64,000 nt of DNA, taken from the NCBI GenBank assembly GCA_038222225.1, contig JBBRHV010000005.1, positions 4,477-68,476 on the forward strand, written 5' to 3'. Below, piece after piece: positions 1 through 7,672 of this stretch. The DNA comes from JAKLFA01 sp038222225 (GTDB lineage Bacteria > Omnitrophota > Gorgyraeia > Zapsychrales > JANLHA01). The translations under genes and the position numbers were made by a program. The notes beneath the pieces are model-generated. The model was not told the DNA's origin. It did not search any database and was given only the letters and a program-made list of their open reading frames with translations. The stretch's first letter is position 1, and every line of letters begins with the position of its first letter.

Positions 1-1213
1 CCCCTTTTCTCCGAGTTAACTCACGGGCTTTGCGTGCCGCCTCCCGGGCGCGGGACGCAATAAGCACTTTTTCAATAATTTTATTAGCGACCGCCGGGTT
101 TTCTTCAAAAAACGTCGACAAGGCCTCAAACGTTGCTGAAGCAACAATACCGTCAATTTCCGAATTGCCCAGCTTGGTTTTCGTTTGCCCTTCAAATTGC
201 GGATGAGCCAACTTCACGCTGATAATAGCCGTTAGCCCTTCCCGCGTATCGTCCCCCGTAATCTGAACCTTGTCTTTTTTCTTATTCTTCGCATACTGAT
301 TCACCGCGCGAGTTAAAGCAGAACGGAAACCGCTTAAATGGGTCCCCCCCTCTGATGTATTAATATTGTTTGCAAACGTATAGACGTTTTCTGCGTACGC
401 ATCGCAATACTGAAGAGCAACCTCGACCTCCGCATCGTCTTTTTGCCGAGAAAAATACACAACCTTACTGTGCAAAACCTTTTTGCTCTTATTTAAATAT
501 TCCACAAACGAAACGATTCCTCCCATAAAATGAAAAACCGCTTCCTTTTCTTTTCCCTGACGGGTATCAAAAACTTTTATTTCAAGCCCCTTGTTTAAAA
601 AGGCCAGCTCTCTCAACCGCTTTGCCAGCAAGTCGTAGGAAAAAACATGCACTTCCTTAAAAATCGTACGGTCCGGCTTAAAGGTAACCTTGGTCCCGGT
701 GGTTTTTGTTTTTCCGATGACGTTGACTTTTGTTTTCGTCACGCCGCGCTCATATCTTTGATGATAGACCAGGCCGTTTCTTTTGATCTCCACCTCGAGC
801 CAATCTGACAGCGCGTTCACACAGCTCACGCCAACACCGTGAAGGCCTCCCGACACCTTATAAGAATCATTATCAAATTTTCCGCCGGCATGCAGCATCG
901 TCATAACAACTTCCACCGCCGGTTTCTTTTCAGTCTTGTGCATATCCACCGGAATTCCCCGTCCATTATCAATGACCGAAACCGATTCGCCTTCATTGAT
1001 ATGAACTTCCACCTTATCGCAGAACCCCGCCAAGGCCTCGTCGATGGCATTATCAACAACTTCATACACCAGATGGTGAAGACCCCGGTTGAAGGTGTCC
1101 CCGATATACATCGCCGGCCTCATGCGGACAGCCTCGATCCCTTCTAACACCTGTATTTTTGTGGAGTCGTACTCTTTGCTTCTCGCTTCTGCTTTTTTCT
1201 TTTCTTCGTTCAT
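1..1213 (-). CDS. gyrB: DNA gyrase subunit B (3' part outside window)
   Basis: ATPase subunit of DNA gyrase, which introduces negative supercoils with GyrA. The first 404 codons are visible; the C-terminal Toprim part lies beyond position 1. The GHKL ATP-binding motifs are clear on the reverse strand: VVDNAIDEALAG, DNGRGIP and the ATP-lid segment GGLHGVGVSCVNALS. The transducer-region motif NNINTSEGGTHLSGF follows. The start ATG (complement of 1211-1213) overlaps the stop of the upstream DUF721 gene as ATGA, so the two are probably translationally coupled. The gene order dnaA-dnaN-DUF721-gyrB, all leftward, is typical of an origin region. The motifs leave little doubt; parE is the only alternative and is unlikely beside dnaA and dnaN. 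Confidence 0.95.
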   Translation of the reverse strand, partial: MNEEKKKAEARSKEYDSTKIQVLEGIEAVRMRPAMYIGDTFNRGLHHLVYEVVDNAIDEALAGFCDKVEVHINEGESVSVIDNGRGIPVDMHKTEKKPAVEVVMTMLHAGGKFDNDSYKVSGGLHGVGVSCVNALSDWLEVEIKRNGLVYHQRYERGVTKTKVNVIGKTKTTGTKVTFKPDRTIFKEVHVFSYDLLAKRLRELAFLNKGLEIKVFDTRQGKEKEAVFHFMGGIVSFVEYLNKSKKVLHSKVVYFSRQKDDAEVEVALQYCDAYAENVYTFANNINTSEGGTHLSGFRSALTRAVNQYAKNKKKDKVQITGDDTREGLTAIISVKLAHPQFEGQTKTKLGNSEIDGIVASATFEALSTFFEENPAVANKIIEKVLIASRAREAARKARELTRRKG

Positions 1214-1494
1214 CGAACCTTCCCTATCTTAAAATGAATCTTTTGAACATTCGGAAAATGGTGCTGTATTTTTTTTAACATCTTTTTTGATTGAATGCGG
1301 CACTGATACAACCATGCCGAACAATCGACCAACACATAAAATATGTCTTTCTGTATGCCGGCCGCTTCTGTGTGTTCCACCATTTTTATTTCGGCTGCAT
1401 TCTTCCAAACAGACTGAATATCCGCTTCTTTGTTTGTCGTTTTTTGGGAAAGACTTCCCATGACTTGTTCAAGAATGGATTTCATTTGGTCCAT
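1210..1494 (-). CDS. DUF721 / DciA-like protein
   Basis: A 94-residue protein of the DUF721 type, whose characterised members (DciA) help load or operate the replicative helicase DnaB. Family assignment rests on size, the central pattern with WKNAAEI, hydrophobic strand segments (FYVLVDCSAWLYQ) and, above all, position between dnaN and gyrB, where DUF721 genes commonly sit. The gene follows dnaN by four bases and overlaps gyrB by four (ATGA). DciA function is an inference; the sequence is short and diverged and lacks the long C-terminal tail of some DciA proteins. Confidence 0.6.
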   Translation of the reverse strand: MDQMKSILEQVMGSLSQKTTNKEADIQSVWKNAAEIKMVEHTEAAGIQKDIFYVLVDCSAWLYQCRIQSKKMLKKIQHHFPNVQKIHFKIGKVR

Positions 1495-1498
1495 AATT

Positions 1499-2587
1499 TT
1501 AAATCCGCATCGGAAGAGCTAAATACAAATAATCGTTTGTCCGAATCACCCCGGCCTTGTCTGGGCCCATCAACTCTAAATTTATATCCTCTTGTTCGAT
1601 GTTTTTCAAGACATCAATTAAAAATTGTGGGTTAAAGCCCACCACCAACTCTTTTCCGCTGTATTCGATCCCGACTTCCTCCCGGGACTCCCCAACATTC
1701 GGAGTGGATTTTGAAACAACCAGCTTGTTTGAAAAAACCTCGCATTTGATGGCCTGAAAATCCGGAGTTGCCAGCAAATTCGCCCTTCGGATAGCGCTTA
1801 ACAATTTCTGCGTGTTAACCTTTATTTTTTGCGGCGCCGGTTCTGGGATGACCTGGTTGTAGTTTGGGAACTCTCCTTCTATGATCCGAGTCGCAATCAA
1901 AACGCCCTCAATATCAAACAAAACCTGATTTACTCCGCAAACAATAGACACGGTCCCTTCTTCGGACAAATTTCTGTGAATTTCCTGAATTGCCTTAATA
2001 GGAATAATAACAGAAATGTTCTCTTTTGAAGGAACCTGCAGCTGCTTTTCGTTTTTCGCCAAGCGCCTGCCGTCTGTGGCGACCATACAGACCTTATTTT
2101 CTTTAATATCCATTAAAATTCCGTTTAAAACATAGCGGGACTCTTCATGCGATACCGCAAAAGAGGTCATGCGGATCATTTCTTTCAGATCTTTTTGGTT
2201 TATGACGATAGCTTCTTTATTTTTAAAATCCGGAAATTTAGGAAATTCTTCTTTCGGCAACCCAATCAGCTTAAAACGGCATTTCTGCCCTTCTATATCA
2301 ATCTGGTGGTTTTTCTTCGCATTTATCACGATTTCCCCAGAAGGCAATTCTTTGGCTATATCGCTAAATCTTTTAGCTGGAATTGTTATCGCACCTTCTT
2401 CAATAGTTTCCACAGGTAATTCACAGGAGATGCCTATATCTAAATCTGTTGTATTTAAACGAAGAACGTTCCGTTTTGTTTCTATCAACATGTTGGATAA
2501 AATTGGAAGCGTGGCCTTGGAAGAGACTACATTTTGTACAATTTGAATTCCCTGAATTAATGTATCTTTGTCAATTTTCACCTTCAT
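1499..2587 (-). CDS. dnaN: DNA polymerase III beta subunit (sliding clamp)
   Basis: Ring-shaped processivity clamp that tethers DNA polymerase to the template. At 362 residues it has the usual family length and can hold the three repeated clamp domains. The start MKVKIDKDTLIQGIQIVQNVV matches typical clamp N-termini, and the C-terminus LYLALPMRI matches the conserved family ending (usually MPMRL). Domain-2 and -3 features such as SHEESRYVLNGI and ATDGRRLA are present. It lies 163 bases downstream of dnaA on the same strand, in the standard dnaA-dnaN order, and is followed closely by the DUF721 gene and gyrB. Confidence 0.97.
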   Translation of the reverse strand: MKVKIDKDTLIQGIQIVQNVVSSKATLPILSNMLIETKRNVLRLNTTDLDIGISCELPVETIEEGAITIPAKRFSDIAKELPSGEIVINAKKNHQIDIEGQKCRFKLIGLPKEEFPKFPDFKNKEAIVINQKDLKEMIRMTSFAVSHEESRYVLNGILMDIKENKVCMVATDGRRLAKNEKQLQVPSKENISVIIPIKAIQEIHRNLSEEGTVSIVCGVNQVLFDIEGVLIATRIIEGEFPNYNQVIPEPAPQKIKVNTQKLLSAIRRANLLATPDFQAIKCEVFSNKLVVSKSTPNVGESREEVGIEYSGKELVVGFNPQFLIDVLKNIEQEDINLELMGPDKAGVIRTNDYLYLALPMRI

Positions 2588-2750
2588 ACATCACCTTTTC
2601 TTGTTTTGAACAGGGGGTTTAACGTGTTATTTAGTAATGTCATATTAGTCGTAATAGGGCCTGTGTATAACTATACAAAAATAAAAACCATTGAAAATAA
2701 ACAACTTATATTAAATATGCTTGTTTACAAGTGGTGTGTTTCCCGTGTGG
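2588..2750. other. AT-rich dnaA-dnaN intergenic region
   Basis: This 163-base spacer is AT-rich and carries one near-match to a DnaA box (TGTGTATAA at 2662-2670, one mismatch from TGTGGATAA). Many bacteria have origin elements on either side of dnaA, so it may be a secondary origin part or simply the dnaN promoter region. No ORF is supported here. Confidence 0.35.
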
Positions 2751-4091
2751 TTACTGTTTAATAAATGTGATTATCCGATCAATCTGTTTTTTAAGATCGC
2801 CATTTTCATCAAGAGCCTTTTCGATCTTGCGGAAAGCATGAAGAATGGTTGTATGGTCTTTTCCTCCAAAAAGCCCGCCGATTTCCGGAAGCGATAAATT
2901 AGTCATTTTTCTTGATAAATACATGGAAATTTGTCTAGGAAGAATGATGTTTTTGTTTCTCTTTTTAGATTTAAGCTCGCTTAAGGGAAGATCAAAAAAC
3001 CGGGCCACTTCTTTTTGAATAGTATCTACGCTAACGATCTTGGATGTTTCGTGCACCATGTCTTTTAAAACGGTTTTGGCGGTTTCCAGGCTCACAGGGC
3101 GCTCCTCTAATAAAGAATAGGCGACAACACGGATCAGAGCCCCCTCCAGTTCACGGATATTTGTTTTGATTTGTTCCGCAATAAAAAAAATCACGTCTTC
3201 CGGGACTTTAACCGGCTCTCGTTCCAGTTTTTTTCTTAGAATCGCAACGCGTGTTTCAAAATCCGGCGGATGAATGTCTGCAATTAAACCCCAAGCGAAA
3301 CGGGAAACTAGGCGCTCTTCCAGATTGGCAATCTCTTTTGGCGGCCGGTCTGAGGAAATGACGATTTGCTTGTGGCTATTATGAAGAGTGTTAAAGGTGT
3401 GAAAAAATTCTTCCTGGGTGGCTTCTTTCCCGGCTATGAAATGGATATCGTCGATTAAAATAACATCAATGTTCCGGTATTTTTGGCGGAACTGCGTCGT
3501 GGATCTGTTTTTGATGGAGTCGATCAATTCATTGGTGAAATATTCAGAAGACAGATAAACGCATTTTTTTTCAGGAAACCTTTTTTTAATTTCATGAGCC
3601 ACAGACTGCATCAGATGAGTTTTTCCTAATCCGACCTGACTATAAAGGAAAAGCGGGTTATATGATTTCGCCGGAGATTCGGCGACGGCCTTACAGGCCG
3701 CAAAAGCAAAGCGGTTAGATGGGCCGATCACAAAATTGTCGAAAGAAAAACGCGACGCCAGACTCAGAGACGGACGCGGTTCGCTGTCTCTTCCCTCTTG
3801 CTGGTACGGTGAAGGGCTTTCTGCGGCGGGTATTTTGGGTGCTTCTTTGGACAGCGAAGCGTTCACGGTTACGATGACGGACATCGGGCTTTCGGAATGC
3901 GAACTTAAAATTTGGCGGATCGTTGAAAGATAGTGATCTTCGAGCCAGGTTTTGAAAAAATCGTCTGGGGTTTCTAAGACTAGAACGTTCTCTTCTTCTC
4001 GTATGTGGATAGACGAGAACCAGGACTCATAGGAAGATGTTCCGATTTCATTTTTTATTTCATCTTGAATTGTTAGCCAAGTTGCAGACAT
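2751..4091 (-). CDS. dnaA: Chromosomal replication initiator DnaA
   Basis: AAA+ ATPase that binds DnaA boxes and melts the origin. The 446 residues show all four domains: an N-terminal helicase-interaction domain (about 1-80), a variable linker rich in P, S and E (about 80-110), the AAA+ core with Walker A VGLGKTH and Walker B LIDDIHF, and a C-terminal DNA-binding domain with the DnaA signature GGKDHTTILHAFRKIE. The residues just before the P-loop are YSQ rather than the more usual YGG or YGP, a minor variation. The gene is transcribed leftward from the probable oriC. The start ATG is the complement of 4089-4091. Confidence 0.98.
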   Translation of the reverse strand: MSATWLTIQDEIKNEIGTSSYESWFSSIHIREEENVLVLETPDDFFKTWLEDHYLSTIRQILSSHSESPMSVIVTVNASLSKEAPKIPAAESPSPYQQEGRDSEPRPSLSLASRFSFDNFVIGPSNRFAFAACKAVAESPAKSYNPLFLYSQVGLGKTHLMQSVAHEIKKRFPEKKCVYLSSEYFTNELIDSIKNRSTTQFRQKYRNIDVILIDDIHFIAGKEATQEEFFHTFNTLHNSHKQIVISSDRPPKEIANLEERLVSRFAWGLIADIHPPDFETRVAILRKKLEREPVKVPEDVIFFIAEQIKTNIRELEGALIRVVAYSLLEERPVSLETAKTVLKDMVHETSKIVSVDTIQKEVARFFDLPLSELKSKKRNKNIILPRQISMYLSRKMTNLSLPEIGGLFGGKDHTTILHAFRKIEKALDENGDLKKQIDRIITFIKQ

Positions 4092-4386
4092 GTATGTCCG
4101 TATGGTTGTGGATGAGTTCCCTTTTCATAAAGTAATTCACAAAATGTGTAATTTATAACTCTATGGAAAAAGGAACGTTAGGTCCGGTTGAAATTTTTAG
4201 TGCACAGGTTTTCCACAGCTGTGAATTTCTTTTTCGGTTTCTTTTTGCTGTGGAAAAGTGAAATCATTATAGCAAACTCTTTAGTGATTGCAACTGTAAA
4301 TCTTCTTTGAGGAAAACAATGAAAAATAAAGCTTAGCTAACTTGTTACAAATCAAGGGTTTTTCACTCTTTGCGGCATTAAACATC
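4092..4386. other. oriC: Probable replication origin (oriC)
   Basis: A noncoding gap of about 300 bases between divergent dnaA and rpmH, the classic oriC position. It contains three DnaA-box-like 9-mers, each one mismatch from TGTGGATAA: TGTGGATGA at 4107-4115, TTTTCCACA (reverse orientation) at 4209-4217 and TGTGGAAAA at 4249-4257. There is also a dyad, AATTCACA...TGTGTAATT, at 4134-4153, and AT-rich stretches. All genes diverge from this point. No perfect box was seen, so the call rests on position plus degenerate boxes. Confidence 0.6.
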
Positions 4387-4414
4387 TTGACTGTAAAAAA
4401 GACTATGCTATAAT
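4387..4414 (+). promoter_or_regulatory. rpmH operon promoter
   Basis: A near-consensus sigma-70-type promoter: -35 TTGACT at 4387-4392, 16-base spacer, -10 TATAAT at 4409-4414, ending 9 bases before the rpmH start codon. The mRNA would have a very short leader or be leaderless, since a start point about 7 bases after the -10 falls almost at the ATG. Confidence 0.75.
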
Positions 4415-4423
4415 TTACAAATT

Positions 4424-4561
4424 ATGAAAAAGCATCTTAAAACACCAACATTGATTAAAGGCAAGCGGACGCACGGGTTTCGAGCGCGCATGGCAACGGA
4501 AGACGGCAGGGACGTGTTAAGCCGCCGGAGAGCTAAAGGCCGTGCCAAGCTTTCTAAATAA
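4424..4561 (+). CDS. rpmH: 50S ribosomal protein L34
   Basis: Small basic protein of the large ribosomal subunit, 45 residues. The core GKRTHGFRARMATEDGRDVL matches the L34 signature (normally HGFRARMAT..GR.VL.RRR.KGR..L). It is the first gene of the rightward rpmH-yidD-yidC cluster beside oriC. rnpA, which nearly always follows rpmH, is absent here; yidD begins within the last codons of rpmH. Confidence 0.95.
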   Translation: MKKHLKTPTLIKGKRTHGFRARMATEDGRDVLSRRRAKGRAKLSK

Positions 4562-4805
4562 ACACAATTTATCGACGAGCTTTACGTTCATTCTGAAAAG
4601 CCTCGTCTGTTTTTTTATTCAGTCCTATCAGAAGATAAGTCATTTGTGTTTACCGCGAGCTTGTCGGTTTTATCCCACATGTTCTTCGTATGCCTTGGAG
4701 GCCGTAGAGCGCTTCGGACTATTTAAGGGAGGATGGAAGGCCGCCACGAGGGTTGTGCGGTGCAATCCTTTTTTAAAAGGGGGATACGATCCGGTAGAGG
4801 ATTAA
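4542..4805 (+). CDS. yidD: Membrane protein insertion efficiency factor YidD
   Basis: Small amphipathic membrane-associated protein that assists YidC-dependent membrane insertion. The signature CRFYPTCSSYALEAVERFG, then the segment ending in CNPFLKGGYDPV, is diagnostic. The listed GTG start overlaps the last 20 bases of rpmH. Family members usually begin near the motif KSLVCFFIQSYQ, so a later non-ATG start (for example CTG around 4593) is possible; no strong ribosome binding site settles it. The gene lies just upstream of yidC, its functional partner. Confidence 0.85.
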   Translation: MPSFLNKHNLSTSFTFILKSLVCFFIQSYQKISHLCLPRACRFYPTCSSYALEAVERFGLFKGGWKAATRVVRCNPFLKGGYDPVED

Positions 4806-4810
4806 CTATT

Positions 4811-6448
4811 ATGGAAAAACGATTTGCGTTAGCGTTGGGGTTGTCTTTTTTGTTTTTCGTTGTTTGGGGGAGGATTTTCCCGGCAGTAAACTCACCAGTA
4901 AGCCTACAACAAACAAAAACCATTGAAAACAAAGAAGTTGCATCGTTTTCAGTCGGATCCGCAGAGCCGGCTCCTCAATCGCCCATTCAGGCGGCAGAGA
5001 GCAGTAAAAATATTCCAGAAGAAGTCTTGACTATTGAGAATGACAAGATTCGGGTGTTTATCAGCAATCTTGGCGCCCGAATTGTAAAAGTCGAATTTAA
5101 GGAGTATGCTGGGGAAGAGTTTTTTGTTAATTCGGGAGCCGTTCTGGAATACAGAACAAAAACATATGCGATTGCAAGCAAGGATGGACAAAAAATCAGT
5201 CTGATTGGACGTTTTGAAGGTGTAAGCGTTGCTACAAGCTATGAACTATCAGAAAACGAATATACTATTTTTGATAAAACAAGAATTTTAAATGAAACAA
5301 ATGAGGCAAAAGTTGTTAATGCGGAAATTGAGCATGTTTACCTTGACGGAGAGTGGCTGAAGGAAACGGTTGATGCTACAACTGGAGAAAAGAAGGACAT
5401 TGGGCGAGACAAAAACCTTTTAGAATATTCTATCTATAGTAATGGCAACGTTTTACGTAAAACAGGGGCCTTCGAATTCAAGGAAAAGGAAAAAAAGCAA
5501 GAGTTTTTAAGCGCCGAGTGGTTTGGCTATCGAAACAGATATTTTTGCTTTATTTCCCGCCCAGATTATACTAATGAAGGGTTCGTTGTAAATCCTATTG
5601 ATAAGAATCAGCTTTCGCTTTTTGCCATATCTAAGGAAGTCGCCTTGAATAGGGGAGAGGCGGTTGAGCGTAATAGTTTTATTTATGTAGGGCCACAAAA
5701 AGCGTCGGATTTGTCAAAATATAGTGGAAATCTTGAGAAAATCCAGGTGTATTTTCGTTTTGAATTTTTGGATGCTATTGCAAAAATCATACAGGATGCC
5801 ATTATATTTTTTCATAAGGGGATACCCAATTGGGGCGTTTGTATTATCTTGGTGAGCATTTTGATCTATGGTTTGATGTATCCGCTGACATTCAAAAGCC
5901 TGCTTTCTATGAAAAAAATGCAGTCTTTGCAGCCAAAAATTCAAACTATTCGGGAAAAGCACGAAGAGAATCCTCAGAAGCTTAATCAGGAAATCATGAA
6001 GCTTTATGCAGAGCACAAGATTAACCCTCTTGGAGGTTGTTTGCCTATTTTTTTACAGATGCCGATTTTTATTGGGCTTTATCAGGTTTTGTGGCGATCG
6101 GTTTGGTTTAAGGGGGCGGGGTTTTTGTGGATTAAAGACCTGTCTGAGCCGGATCGCTTGATGCTTTTTAGTAAGCATTTCCCGGTTGTTGGAAATGAGC
6201 TTAATATTTTACCGTTGGTTATGATGGTTTTGATGTTTGTTCAGCAGAAAATGTCGACGAGAAGCATGGCAACGACCGACCCGAATCAGCTTGCTCAGCA
6301 GAAAATGATGACAACGATTTTTCCCTTGTTTTTAGGGTTTATCTTTTATAAACTAGCTAGTGGATTGTCTCTGTATTTCACCATGTTTTATATGATGTCA
6401 ATTGTCTCACAGATGTTAGTAGCTAAGCACATGAACAAGGATGCGTGA
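4811..6448 (+). CDS. yidC: Membrane protein insertase YidC
   Basis: Inserts proteins into the inner membrane, alone or with SecYEG. The 545 residues fit the Gram-negative form: an N-terminal membrane anchor (FALALGLSFLFFVVWG), a large periplasmic beta domain (about 60-340), then the conserved C-terminal membrane core with NWGVCIILVSILIYGLMYPL, a cytoplasmic hairpin (LQPKIQTIREKHE), PLGGCLPIFLQMPIFIGLYQ and further membrane helices. The chosen ATG at 4811 starts right at the anchor; an in-frame ATG at 4733 lies inside yidD and is unlikely. The large periplasmic domain supports a diderm host. Confidence 0.96.
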   Translation: MEKRFALALGLSFLFFVVWGRIFPAVNSPVSLQQTKTIENKEVASFSVGSAEPAPQSPIQAAESSKNIPEEVLTIENDKIRVFISNLGARIVKVEFKEYAGEEFFVNSGAVLEYRTKTYAIASKDGQKISLIGRFEGVSVATSYELSENEYTIFDKTRILNETNEAKVVNAEIEHVYLDGEWLKETVDATTGEKKDIGRDKNLLEYSIYSNGNVLRKTGAFEFKEKEKKQEFLSAEWFGYRNRYFCFISRPDYTNEGFVVNPIDKNQLSLFAISKEVALNRGEAVERNSFIYVGPQKASDLSKYSGNLEKIQVYFRFEFLDAIAKIIQDAIIFFHKGIPNWGVCIILVSILIYGLMYPLTFKSLLSMKKMQSLQPKIQTIREKHEENPQKLNQEIMKLYAEHKINPLGGCLPIFLQMPIFIGLYQVLWRSVWFKGAGFLWIKDLSEPDRLMLFSKHFPVVGNELNILPLVMMVLMFVQQKMSTRSMATTDPNQLAQQKMMTTIFPLFLGFIFYKLASGLSLYFTMFYMMSIVSQMLVAKHMNKDA

Positions 6449-6642
6449 TTGCAGTGGAAAAGAACCTTCGAAAAAAATGGCTCTTTGAGGGAAACACCGT
6501 GGAAGAGGCAATTCAAAAAGGTCTCAAGGAAACGGGGTTTTCTAAAGAAGACGTAGATATTAAAGTTGTTAATGAAGAACAAAAGGGCCTGTTCGGGATG
6601 GAAGGGGCGAATCCTGCAAAGATTATTATCGTAAAGAAGTAA
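6445..6642 (+). CDS. Jag N-terminal domain protein (stand-alone)
   Basis: A 65-residue protein matching only the N-terminal Jag domain of the KhpB/EloR/Jag RNA-binding proteins (KKWLFEGNTVEEAIQKGLKE ... LFGMEG.NPAKIIV). The KH and R3H RNA-binding domains that normally follow are not encoded downstream in any frame I can read; parS sites begin within about 35 bases. The GTG start overlaps the yidC stop (GTGA), matching the usual yidC-jag order. A GTG at 6454 is an alternative start. Function is unknown; it may pair with a separate KH/R3H protein. Confidence 0.75.
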   Translation: MIAVEKNLRKKWLFEGNTVEEAIQKGLKETGFSKEDVDIKVVNEEQKGLFGMEGANPAKIIIVKK

Positions 6643-6675
6643 AACTTTAAAAAGAGCTTTTGTTTTTAGAATAGA

Positions 6676-6691
6676 CGTTTCACGTGAAACG
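6676..6691. promoter_or_regulatory. parS: parS site 1
   Basis: The palindrome CGTTTCACGTGAAACG contains the invariant core of the bacterial parS consensus TGTTTCACGTGAAACA; only the outermost base on each side differs. It lies upstream of parA-parB and about 2.5 kb from the probable origin, as expected for a ParB centromere-like site. Confidence 0.9.
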
Positions 6692-6723
6692 TTTTTCTTT
6701 TTTACAGACACTTTGGACATTTT

Positions 6724-6749
6724 AGATTGGACAAATTAATGTCCAATCT
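6724..6749. repeat. Perfect inverted repeat between the two parS sites
   Basis: Nine-base perfect arms AGATTGGAC (6724-6732) and GTCCAATCT (6741-6749) with an 8-base AT-rich loop. It lies between the two parS sites and upstream of parA. It could be a transcription terminator without a U-tract, an operator for the par operon or a DNA structure; the sequence alone does not decide. Confidence 0.6.
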
Positions 6750-6751
6750 GT

Positions 6752-6767
6752 TGTTTCACGTGGAACA
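6752..6767. promoter_or_regulatory. parS: parS site 2
   Basis: TGTTTCACGTGGAACA matches the parS consensus TGTTTCACGTGAAACA at 15 of 16 positions. It is 60 bases after parS site 1 and 30 bases before the parA start, so ParB bound here could also repress the parAB promoter. Confidence 0.9.
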
Positions 6768-6796
6768 TTAAGAGAAACATATTCAAGGGGGTTTTT

Positions 6797-7648
6797 ATGG
6801 CCAAAATTATTTCTGTCTGTAATCAGAAGGGAGGCACAGGAAAAACCACAACAGCAGTAAATTTGTCGTATGCCCTTTCGCAGGCAGGATATCGCATACT
6901 TCTGGTTGATACAGACCCACAGGGAAACGCGACAAGCGGGGTTGGTGTTAATAAAAATGTTTTAGAAAAATCTGTCTATGATATTTTACTGAACAAGGCG
7001 CCGATTGAAGAAGCTTGTATTAAGAATGTTTTTAAAAACCTAGATTTGATTCCATGTAATATTGATCTTACCGGCGCAGAAATCGAGCTTGTCGGAGCTC
7101 TTTCGCGTGAGACGCGCTTGAAAAAGGCGCTTAAGGGCGTTTCGGAGCAGTATGATTTTATATTTATAGACTCTCCGCCGTCTTTGGGGTTATTAACACT
7201 AAATTCTCTGGTTGCCAGCAACTCTATTATTGTTCCAATACAGTGCGAGTTTTATGCTTTAGAGGGGGTTTCTCAGCTTTTGAACACCTTAAATCTTATT
7301 AAGGATGGTTTAAATCCGGGGCTTTTTATTGAAGGCGTTTTGCTCACCATGGCAGATTATCGAACAAATTTGACAAACGAAGTGATTAATGAAATTAAAA
7401 GCTTTTTTAAGGATAAGGTGTATGGCTCGATCATACCGCGCAATATTAAGCTGAGCGAAGCGCCGAGTTTCGGGAAGCCCATTATGCTGTATCACGGGGC
7501 ATCTATCGGGGCAAAAAAATATTTAGAGCTTGCCCAGGAACTTCTTAATAGAAACGGAATAGACCGTAACATATTGGAAACAAAGAACTTACAAGAATCC
7601 GATCCGATGGAAGACCACATAGAAGACTCCATGGAAACTGTGGAATAA
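6797..7648 (+). CDS. parA: Chromosome partitioning ATPase ParA (Soj)
   Basis: Walker-type ATPase that moves ParB-parS complexes for chromosome segregation. The 283 residues start with the deviant Walker A KGGTGKTTTAVNL and contain VDTDPQGNATSG and a Walker B region FIFIDSPPSLG, all typical of chromosomal ParA/Soj. It has no extended N-terminal HTH domain, which also fits the chromosomal type. It is followed by parB after 24 bases and preceded by two parS sites. The C-terminal 30 residues are acidic and probably disordered. Confidence 0.96.
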   Translation: MAKIISVCNQKGGTGKTTTAVNLSYALSQAGYRILLVDTDPQGNATSGVGVNKNVLEKSVYDILLNKAPIEEACIKNVFKNLDLIPCNIDLTGAEIELVGALSRETRLKKALKGVSEQYDFIFIDSPPSLGLLTLNSLVASNSIIVPIQCEFYALEGVSQLLNTLNLIKDGLNPGLFIEGVLLTMADYRTNLTNEVINEIKSFFKDKVYGSIIPRNIKLSEAPSFGKPIMLYHGASIGAKKYLELAQELLNRNGIDRNILETKNLQESDPMEDHIEDSMETVE

Positions 7649-7672
7649 TTTCGGGATAAAGGAGCCGGTATT

